Source: Bryobacterales bacterium
Lineage (GTDB): Bacteria > Acidobacteriota > Terriglobia > Bryobacterales > Bryobacteraceae
Reading direction: 5' to 3'
Assembly: GCA_026954325.1 (NCBI GenBank)
Contig: JAIXKK010000077.1
Span: forward strand, 1 to 39,822
Length of the DNA stretch: 39,822 bases
In this document: piece after piece, positions 34,129 to 39,822 of the stretch
Layout of the letters: each line of letters starts with the position of its first letter
How positions within the stretch are numbered: the stretch's first letter is position 1
Notes under the pieces: generated by a model
Told to the model about the DNA's origin: nothing
Databases searched by the model: none
Seen by the model: the letters and a program-made list of their open reading frames with translations, nothing else
Position numbers and translations under genes: made by a program

Positions 34129-35382
34129 ATGTCCACCACCGCGGTTCATTCCGCCTTCGCTCCAGCCGTTCCGCAGACTCTGGACGATCTGGGAATCCAG
34201 CTTTCTTTGGTCACTGATTTGGTGCTGCGACGGCTGTTGCTCGAGGGGTTCAGCACGTTGACGCTGCTCAGCCAGAAGTTGAGGCTCTCCATACCGATTG
34301 TCGACCTGGTCTTCCGCCAGCTCCGCCAGCAGCAACTCGTCGATGTTCGCGGCATGAATGGGAATGATTACAATATCCAGCTTACAAGCGCCGGAAAGCA
34401 ACTCGCCTCGGATCGTTTCCAACTCTCCCAATACGCGGGCGCCTGCCCGGTGTCCCTCAAGGACTACCACATGGCCACGAAAATGCAATCCGCCAATGTC
34501 CAGGTGGACCGCCGCGCGCTACGCGGCGCCTTCTCCGACATGATCATCTCTGACCGCATGCTCGATCAGCTCGGCCCCGCCCTCATCTCGCAAACCTCGG
34601 TCTTCATCTACGGTCCCACCGGAAATGGCAAGACCAGCCTTGCCGAGCGCATGCTTCGCGTCTATCAGGACGCCGTCCTCATTCCCTTCGCCGTGGAAGT
34701 CGACGGCCAGATCATCTCGCTCTATGATCCCGTCGTTCACACCCGCCTCGAAATGGAAGACCCCGAGATTGATCCGCGTTGGGTTCTTTGCCGGCGGCCA
34801 TGCATCGTCGTGGGCGGCGAACTCATCCCCAGCATGCTCGAACTTCGCCTCGATGATTCCAGCGGAATCTATGCCGCCCCCTTGCAGATGAAAGCCAACA
34901 ACGGCATCTTCATCATCGACGACTTCGGCCGCCAGCTCATGAGCCCCCGCGATCTGCTCAACCGCTGGATTGTCCCCCTCGATCGCCGCGTCGACTACCT
35001 GACTCTCCGCTACGGCGTCAAGTTCCAGATCCCCTTCGAGCTTATGGTGGTCTTCTCCACCAACCTCGATCCCGCCGATCTCGCCGACGAAGCCTTTCTA
35101 CGCCGCATTCATAACAAGATATTCGTCGAGGCCGTCGATTCCCACAGCTTTGACCAGATCTTCAACCGCGTCGTCGGTTTGAAGAATATCCCTTGTGAGC
35201 CGGACAGCTCCGAATACCTCCGCAAGCTCTGTCTCCGTGAAGGCCGCACCGAACTGCGCGCCTGCTATCCCAACGACATCTGTAATATTCTCGTCTCCAT
35301 CGGCCGGTATGAGAACCGTCCCCCCAGAATGACCAAGGCCGATCTCGAGCGCGCCACCTCACTTTACTTTGCCAAGAGCTGA
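34129..35382 (+). CDS. AAA+ ATPase with N-terminal winged helix, linked to the Tad locus
   Basis: The product has 417 residues. ATG 34129 follows AAGGAG. The first 90 residues look like a winged helix-turn-helix (LVLRRLLLEGFSTLTLLSQK, FRQLRQQQLVDVRGMNGNDY). The ATPase domain has Walker A GPTGNGKTS (162-170) and Walker B GIFIIDDFGRQ, with RDLLNRWIVPLDRRVDYLTL and VVFSTNLDPADLADEAFLRR as sensor/arginine-finger region, and a helical lid. It is not a TadA/CpaF secretion ATPase and not sigma-54 dependent (no GAFTGA). I do not know a named family; an MoxR-like remodeling or regulatory role is possible. It faces away from the secretin gene, and its last 19 bases overlap the TPR gene on the other strand. 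Confidence 0.8.
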   Translation: MSTTAVHSAFAPAVPQTLDDLGIQLSLVTDLVLRRLLLEGFSTLTLLSQKLRLSIPIVDLVFRQLRQQQLVDVRGMNGNDYNIQLTSAGKQLASDRFQLSQYAGACPVSLKDYHMATKMQSANVQVDRRALRGAFSDMIISDRMLDQLGPALISQTSVFIYGPTGNGKTSLAERMLRVYQDAVLIPFAVEVDGQIISLYDPVVHTRLEMEDPEIDPRWVLCRRPCIVVGGELIPSMLELRLDDSSGIYAAPLQMKANNGIFIIDDFGRQLMSPRDLLNRWIVPLDRRVDYLTLRYGVKFQIPFELMVVFSTNLDPADLADEAFLRRIHNKIFVEAVDSHSFDQIFNRVVGLKNIPCEPDSSEYLRKLCLREGRTELRACYPNDICNILVSIGRYENRPPRMTKADLERATSLYFAKS

Positions 35383-35888
35383 CCGGCTCCGGCCGGGCTC
35401 CCGAACTTCCGAAACGCCTGCAACTCGCGCATCGCCAACTCGAAGTTGCCCTCCTCGAGAAACAACCGGCTGAGCTCCAAATGGGCCTCGGGGATTTCCG
35501 CCGCTACCATTCGGAGGTTGTCCGCCGCCTCCTCGAGGTTCCGCCTCTGCCCGGCGAGCGCTACCCCCAACTCGAATCGCGCCTGCGGATCCAGCTTTCT
35601 CAACTCCACCGCCTGCCGCGCCGCCCGTTCCGCTTCGGCAAACCGCCGTTGGAAATTGCGCGCCTTCGCCATATTTACGTAAGCCCTCTGGCACAACGGG
35701 TCCACCGGCCCCGCTGCCGGGAATGCATCGTAGCTTCTTCCCGGATCTTTCGCCGGCGGATGCGCCGTCCCACACCGCGTCTCTTCGCTCCACCCGGTCG
35801 AACCCACTGCCCCCTCCCGCATCTCCGCCAATAACGCCGGATAAAGCCTCAGGAGAACCGCCAGGAGAAAGAACCGGAAAAGTGTCAT
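35364..35888 (-). CDS. TPR-repeat envelope protein
   Basis: The product has 174 residues. ATG 35888 opens a hydrophobic signal segment (LFRFFLLAVLLRLYPALLA). After a spacer, tetratricopeptide-like helices occupy the C-terminal 110 residues: AYVNMAKARNFQRRFAEAER, LDPQARFELGVALAGQRRNL, and AHLELSRLFLEEGNFELAM. TadD-type proteins of Tad loci are TPR pilotins for the secretin, so this may play that part, though I see no lipobox cysteine. AAAGGAG lies only one base before the ATG, an odd spacing. The 3' end overlaps the AAA+ gene by 19 bases, tail to tail. Confidence 0.75.
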   Translation of the reverse strand: MTLFRFFLLAVLLRLYPALLAEMREGAVGSTGWSEETRCGTAHPPAKDPGRSYDAFPAAGPVDPLCQRAYVNMAKARNFQRRFAEAERAARQAVELRKLDPQARFELGVALAGQRRNLEEAADNLRMVAAEIPEAHLELSRLFLEEGNFELAMRELQAFRKFGSPAGAGQLLAK

Positions 35889-35998
35889 GCTCCTTTCTCG
35901 CCGATGAGAATGGAATCAACAATGCCGCCGTGGTCCTAATTCGCATGGTGCTTCGGTTCAGTCACCAATGGTACCTGCGATTTGGTCCGAGGAACGGT

Positions 35999-36051
35999 CA
36001 AAAACAAGCCCGGCAGGAAAAGCGGCCTAAGCGAGCCGCTACCCTGCCGGG
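35999..36051 (-). terminator. Strong two-part hairpin terminator after the Tad gene run
   Basis: CCCGGCAGG (36009-36017) pairs perfectly with CCTGCCGGG (36043-36051), and AGCGGC (36021-36026) with GCCGCT (36035-36040) inside it. On the minus strand the stem is followed by CTTGTTTTTG, so transcription from the tadG-like gene (stop at 36082) should end here. Confidence 0.7.
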
Positions 36052-36081
36052 AGACCTGCGGGACGATGCTCTCTTGCCTCT

Positions 36082-37692
36082 CTAGTGCGTGAACCTCAGA
36101 ATCTCGGCCGCGATCCGGACAAACGCCGCGTTCAGGTCGGCGGCCGTCGGAGCGTAGACGAAAAGACCCTCGAGCTTGTTCTGGTCGTAGATGGGGCTCG
36201 CCGCGTCGTTTGCAATGCGCTTCAGCAGTGTTTCCTGATTGGCCTGTGTTTCGCCGAGTCCAATGGTGTAAACGACGGTGTTCACATTGGGCGCCAGGTC
36301 CTGGTTGCGGATTCGTTTCCCCACGTTGTCCGCCGCGGCGATGGCGGCGTTCATCATGTTTGTCTTGTCGCGCACGTCAATCTTTCCCGCGTAAGGGTTC
36401 GAGCCGGGAAAGTTGTTAACCGGCACAAAGTTGTCCGCGCTCCGAAGAGATGTTCCGTACGTGTCCCTGTCAGGATAGTACGCGATGTCGTACTGCACAT
36501 GCCCGGTGCCGGTCCCCTGGCTGTTGCCGTTGTGTCCTCGTCCACCCTGGAACCAGCAGTCACCCGTATTGCTCGGAGAGCTATACTGCGTGGGCGGATT
36601 CACAGCGGAGTTGTAGGCGTAGGTGACCACGCCCGAAGGATCGGAGAAGCCGGGGGCGATGTACGGAACGACGCCCATCAGCGTGTTGCCGCCGCCCGAA
36701 AGCCCCTCCTGGGAATAAACCGCCCCGCGGAAGAACTCGTTCGTCGGATTCCAGCTTGGATTCTGCTGGCCAAGATATGGGGAAGCCTTCGTCCAACGCT
36801 GAGTGTTGTTCCAGTCGTAGCAGCGGCTGTTTTTCGGCGATTGGGGCAGGGTGGCGTTGTCGGCCACGCGGGTTGTATCCAGCCTGTTCACGGGAAAATC
36901 GGCGGTGACCGTGTTCGGCACGCCGTCCGTGAAGAGCAGGATCACGTTGAGAGCCCCCGGCTCATTGATTTGCGCAATCTGCTCGTATCCCTTGAATAAT
37001 GCCTGCGCAATCCCCGTGCCGCCGCTGCATGTAATCGTGTCGATCACCGCCGGCAGCGTCGGGCTGCTGGTCTTGAAGTTCATGTTCGCCGGATAGCTGA
37101 GAGCGTAGGAGATGCCGAAGGTGATCATCGCCAACCGGTCACGCTGGTTGGCGAACAGGTTCACGAAACCCTTGGCGGCGCTTCGCATCGCCGGACACCC
37201 GCCGTTGCTGTTCATGGATCCGGAGCGGTCCAACACCAGGATGACGTTCACGTCTCGGCGGGACGCCCTTCCGGTGGCGGAAACAATCGTAGTCGGCGAG
37301 TTGACCAAAATTCGCATGAAAAACAGCGGCGAATCCACCGCCGCGGTTACCGTCACGGTACGCGTCCGGAAGCCGGTTTCCGCCACATCCACCGACAAGT
37401 TCCGGCTGGTCGTGTTGAACAATCCAGGTGGATAGTTCGCGGCAAAGAAAGCCTGGGCGCGCGAAACCGCCGCGCCCTGCTGTTCCGCCATCGTGAGACC
37501 GACCGACAGCGACCGCGCCGCCGCCAGCGCCGACGCGTCCGTCGCCGATTGCAGCCGTGCCTTCACGGCAAACAGAAACGACGCGTCGATGGCCAAACCC
37601 ACGATTGGAATGACGAATAGAAGCATCACCCCGCCCGTGACGATAACGAACCCTTTTTTCTTGCGGCTGATTGGTTTGGAATTGGGTTTCAT
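36082..37692 (-). CDS. TadG-like protein with von Willebrand A domain
   Basis: The product has 536 residues. The N-terminus is a Tad-type anchor: a basic stretch, then a hydrophobic segment GFVIVTGGVMLLFVIPIVGL and AIDASFLFAVKARLQSATDA, the Flp-pilus assembly TadG/TadE signature. A vWA domain follows with the metal-ion site LVLDRSGSMNSN and ILLFTDGVPNT. A long insert rich in Asn, Gly, Pro and Tyr (about residues 290-430) interrupts it, before VNTVVYTIGLGETQANQETL. It likely sits in the inner membrane with the vWA domain in the periplasm or on the pilus tip, and may bind a surface. It is 13 bp downstream of the TadE-like gene and ends 30 bp before a strong terminator. Confidence 0.85.
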   Translation of the reverse strand: MKPNSKPISRKKKGFVIVTGGVMLLFVIPIVGLAIDASFLFAVKARLQSATDASALAAARSLSVGLTMAEQQGAAVSRAQAFFAANYPPGLFNTTSRNLSVDVAETGFRTRTVTVTAAVDSPLFFMRILVNSPTTIVSATGRASRRDVNVILVLDRSGSMNSNGGCPAMRSAAKGFVNLFANQRDRLAMITFGISYALSYPANMNFKTSSPTLPAVIDTITCSGGTGIAQALFKGYEQIAQINEPGALNVILLFTDGVPNTVTADFPVNRLDTTRVADNATLPQSPKNSRCYDWNNTQRWTKASPYLGQQNPSWNPTNEFFRGAVYSQEGLSGGGNTLMGVVPYIAPGFSDPSGVVTYAYNSAVNPPTQYSSPSNTGDCWFQGGRGHNGNSQGTGTGHVQYDIAYYPDRDTYGTSLRSADNFVPVNNFPGSNPYAGKIDVRDKTNMMNAAIAAADNVGKRIRNQDLAPNVNTVVYTIGLGETQANQETLLKRIANDAASPIYDQNKLEGLFVYAPTAADLNAAFVRIAAEILRFTH

Positions 37693-37705
37693 TCTGTCTG
37701 CCCCT

Positions 37706-38383
37706 TTAGAAATAGTTGCGCGCGTAGATGTTGACCGGCCGGTTGTTGTTCAGGAACGCCAGTTCCGGCGCGGTGAAGTAAGCTTCCGATATGTATGTCC
37801 GCTCGGAGGCATTCAGTGTCAACAGGCCGACATAAGGGTTCGGCGAGGTGTTCGTCGACAGCGTCAGCGCCCGGCAACTGACATCCTTCAGGTAGTCCGC
37901 GACGTCAATCGTCCCGTCCGCATGAATCAGATTGGCGCTCGGCGTGCCAATGGAACTCGTGTAAAGGGAAGAGCTCCCGATGACAAGCCGCTGCGTGATC
38001 ACCGGATAGTAACGGTTGGCGCAATTTGTCCCCGCCAACCCCGCCGCGTTGCACTCGTCGTCTCCAATCATCAACACCTGCGTTAAGACCACCGTGCCGT
38101 TTCCGCCCGCGCGCGTCATGTTCATTCCGTTGGCCAGCCTCACGATCAGGTCCTGGTTGGCGGGTAGGGAAAAATCCACCAACCGCACAAACATGTGCCC
38201 CGCGTCGCGGGAGATTTGCGCGGTTTGAATCATCTTTCCCAAACCCATGCCGGTGGTGATGGTGCCCATGAACAGGGGAAACAGGAAAATGCTCAACAGG
38301 GCGAACTCCATGATGTTGCTGCCCCGCTGCCGGCTTCGCCGGTGTTCCGTCACGCGAATGCTTTGGTTCATCTTTGCCCCCAC
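37706..38383 (-). CDS. TadE-like minor pseudopilin
   Basis: The product has 225 residues from GTG 38383, which has AGGAGG five bases upstream; ATG 38371 would leave 17 bases and is less likely. The TadE pattern is clear: RQRGSNIMEFALLSIFLFPL with the hydrophobic segment and invariant Glu after Met, then FMGTITTGMGLGKMIQTAQI. The rest is a periplasmic domain with three cysteines (DDECNAAG, GTNCANRY, VSCRALTL). TadE-like proteins are minor pilins of Flp/Tad pili. It lies 17 bp after the other TadE-like gene and 13 bp before the TadG-like gene, so the three form an operon. Confidence 0.85.
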   Translation of the reverse strand: MGAKMNQSIRVTEHRRSRQRGSNIMEFALLSIFLFPLFMGTITTGMGLGKMIQTAQISRDAGHMFVRLVDFSLPANQDLIVRLANGMNMTRAGGNGTVVLTQVLMIGDDECNAAGLAGTNCANRYYPVITQRLVIGSSSLYTSSIGTPSANLIHADGTIDVADYLKDVSCRALTLSTNTSPNPYVGLLTLNASERTYISEAYFTAPELAFLNNNRPVNIYARNYF

Positions 38384-38400
38384 GATTTCCTCCTCTCGGC

Positions 38401-38946
38401 CTACCTCGGAGGCGGCGCAAACTGCCCGTCGGGCAGCGCCTCCATGCGGTCCGAGGAAAATGCATTGAGTCTTATGGGGCTGGCGCTGCGCAACAGGGGC
38501 GCAACCACTCCCCACTGGTAGCCTTGCACCGATACCTCCACGATGTTTCCCGGACTGTTCGACCCGGTCTCCACCAGCGTATTCTTGTCGTAGTAGTGAA
38601 TCTGGATAAGGTTCGCGTTCGCCCCGTCCAGGAAGCCCATCGCGTTTGTCTGCACCACGGACTTGATGGAGGCATCCTGCCCGGTGGAGGCGTTCACCGT
38701 CTGATACGTGACCGCATACCGCACGCCCTCGCGGACGGCATGCTGAAACGTATTTCGCAAAAAGATCGCCATCCCATAGTCGACAATCCCGAAAAACAGC
38801 GCGAAAAACGGAATCAGCACCAACCCGCCCTCCATCAGGGCGTGCCCGGGTTGTCTCCGCCTTCGGGCCTCGCTGATCCGGCGCTCCCGAGGCGCGCCGC
38901 CGCCCTTCTCCGGCTCAGCAGATCGATCGGAAATACTTGGGTGCAT
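38401..38946 (-). CDS. TadE-like minor pseudopilin, first gene of the Tad operon
   Basis: The product has 181 residues. A 30-residue basic N-terminal extension precedes GHALMEGGLVLIPFFALFFG and VDYGMAIFLRNTFQHAVREG, a TadE-type segment with Glu after Met. The C-terminal domain is periplasmic and carries no cysteine. It is the first of three Tad genes on this strand. Upstream lie two short hairpins and a repeated CCTAAG motif; TAGGTT stands exactly six bases before the ATG and no Shine-Dalgarno is seen, so a leaderless start is possible. Confidence 0.82.
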   Translation of the reverse strand: MHPSISDRSAEPEKGGGAPRERRISEARRRRQPGHALMEGGLVLIPFFALFFGIVDYGMAIFLRNTFQHAVREGVRYAVTYQTVNASTGQDASIKSVVQTNAMGFLDGANANLIQIHYYDKNTLVETGSNSPGNIVEVSVQGYQWGVVAPLLRSASPIRLNAFSSDRMEALPDGQFAPPPR

Positions 38947-38972
38947 GGCAGAAACCTATCCAGACGTACGGA

Positions 38973-39018
38973 TTGAGGACGGAAACGCCTCAACATCCAC
39001 CTTACTGCCGGAAGGTGG
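38973..39018 (-). promoter_or_regulatory. Two adjacent inverted repeats upstream of the Tad operon
   Basis: CCACCTT (38997-39003) pairs with AAGGTGG (39012-39018) over an 8-nt loop, and TTGAGG (38973-38978) with CCTCAA (38988-38993) over a 9-nt loop. Both lie within 75 bp of the first Tad start codon and could be leader stem-loops or operator sites. No riboswitch class was recognised. Confidence 0.35.
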
Positions 39019-39061
39019 AAGGCGAAATCAGCAGAATCTTGGGGTGGATTGCCGAGGTTTG

Positions 39062-39089
39062 CTTAGTTCACCCTAAGGATGATCCTAAG
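39062..39089. repeat. CTTAG / CCTAAG half-site cluster upstream of the Tad operon
   Basis: CTTAG (39062-39066) and CCTAAG (39072-39077) form an inverted pair, and a second CCTAAG (39084-39089) repeats the first at a 12-bp interval. This spacing suits a dimeric or helically phased DNA-binding regulator, but no known operator was recognised. Confidence 0.35.
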
Positions 39090-39230
39090 CATTCCCGTAC
39101 GAAGATCCATACTCCCCCTACCGCCGTACTAGATTCTCCTCGCCAACTCGGGCTCCAAGCCAATGCCGGCCTTCTACTTGCCACACCTCGCCCCAACCTG
39201 GAACAAACTTTGTCCCCAGGAGTACTAAGG

Positions 39231-39822
39231 TTATCCCCCCTGGAGACTAGGGGCCGATCCCTGCTGCCGACCCTTCATCAGCCACATACCCAGCGGGACC
39301 AGAAACAGTGTCGTCCATTGCGCCGCCGTCAGCACCCATCCGAACGGATTCCCCTGGTCATGCGCCCGGACAAACTCCACCAGGAACCTCGCCGTAGGGT
39401 ACAACACAAGGTACAGCCCAATGACCGCACCCTGGCGGCGCGGCCGCCGGATGCGCCGGTACAATATCGCGAAAATCAGAAATTCCGCAATCGATTCATA
39501 AAGCTGCGTCGGATGCAGCGGAATCCCCAGCGGCACCCCCACCAGCTTGTACGCCTCCGGATCATTGAACGTCACCGCCCATGGCAACTTGCACTCCTGC
39601 CCCCAGCAGCAGCCCGCCGAAAAGCATCCGATCCGTCCGATGGCATGCCCCAGGGCAATCCCGGGGGCGAATACATCCGCCACTTTGACGAAGCTCAATT
39701 TGCGGGACCGCAAATACCATACCGCCACAATCAACGCCCCGATCAGCCCGCCGAAAAACACTCCCCCCGCCTGAAGCGTCGAGAACGAGACGATCTCCAG
39801 CGGATTTTTCACATAATACGGC
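39231..39822 (-). CDS. lgt: Prolipoprotein diacylglyceryl transferase (5' end cut by window)
   Basis: The frame is open to the window edge; upstream of VKNPLEIVSF it reads PYY, continuing the typical Lgt sequence. About 196 residues of the roughly 270-residue family are present. Seen: STLQAGGVFFGGLIGALIVA, the catalytic histidine region GIALGHAIGRIGCFSAGCCW, HPTQLYESIAEFLIF, and YPTARFLVEFVRAHDQG. Lgt moves diacylglycerol from phosphatidylglycerol to the lipobox cysteine of prolipoproteins in the inner membrane. The Gly-Cys-Cys form of the signature is like that of Bacteroidota and Acidobacteriota Lgt. The 284 bp between it and the Tad operon hold no gene. Confidence 0.93.
   Translation of the reverse strand, partial: PYYVKNPLEIVSFSTLQAGGVFFGGLIGALIVAVWYLRSRKLSFVKVADVFAPGIALGHAIGRIGCFSAGCCWGQECKLPWAVTFNDPEAYKLVGVPLGIPLHPTQLYESIAEFLIFAILYRRIRRPRRQGAVIGLYLVLYPTARFLVEFVRAHDQGNPFGWVLTAAQWTTLFLVPLGMWLMKGRQQGSAPSLQGG

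Noticed and set aside
39045..39065. Sigma-54 promoter-like TGG...TTTGC on the plus strand
   Set aside because: The GG-to-GC spacing is wrong and it would transcribe antisense into lgt.
39066..39113. Leader peptide MDLRTGMLRIILRVN on the minus strand before the Tad operon
   Set aside because: The purine run is only one base from the ATG, and the peptide has no codon bias pointing to attenuation.

Overview
This 39.8-kb, GC-rich window looks like chromosomal DNA of an Acidobacteriota bacterium, most likely of the Solibacter/Bryobacter type. I infer this from gene content: a stand-alone domain resembling the C-terminal domain family first described in Solibacter, a CehA/McbA metallohydrolase, a SIMPL protein, a Uma2-type nuclease, KorAB, and a Tad locus with an unusual AAA+ ATPase. 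No database search was possible.

Layout. (1) 1-1921: the 3' end of a radical SAM gene that appears to be a selenoprotein gene, with in-frame TGA at 645-647 followed by a hairpin of bacterial SECIS type and an ATP-grasp enzyme 2 bp later. (2) 1926-2831, minus strand: yggX, a small unknown gene and tRNA-Gly(GCC). (3) 2832-8297: a candidate replication-origin region with DnaA-box-like 9-mers on both sides of dnaA, then dnaN and gyrB, with no recF between them. (4) 8304-16407, minus strand: a short SecA paralogue, an alpha-L-fucosidase broken by a one-base frameshift, a mandelate racemase-like enzyme whose 5' end runs antisense over a glyoxalase-like remnant, a Uma2 nuclease, a SIMPL protein and a secreted CehA-type metallohydrolase. 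(5) 16517-21960: a solo Solibacter-type secreted domain, an M14 metallopeptidase and the divergent arginine decarboxylase speA. (6) 22056-29209, plus strand: korA-korB, trmJ, then a SNF2 helicase paired with a SWIM zinc-finger protein; rpsT meets this run tail to tail with overlapping stop codons. (7) 29583-38946: a secreted protein with a YPGQ repeat, an aldehyde dehydrogenase, a secretin, a winged-helix AAA+ ATPase, a TPR protein, and three Tad-type pseudopilin/assembly genes ending in a strong terminator. (8) 39231-39822: lgt, cut by the window end.

How the parts relate. dnaA, dnaN and gyrB form the replication-initiation block. korAB supplies a ferredoxin-dependent 2-oxoglutarate oxidation step. 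The secretin, AAA+ ATPase, TPR and TadE/TadG-like genes probably belong to one envelope/pilus system whose motor genes are outside the window. The most unusual feature is the putative selenoprotein radical SAM enzyme with its ATP-grasp partner. A standard gene caller would truncate it at the UGA, losing the C-U-T-E-P tail.
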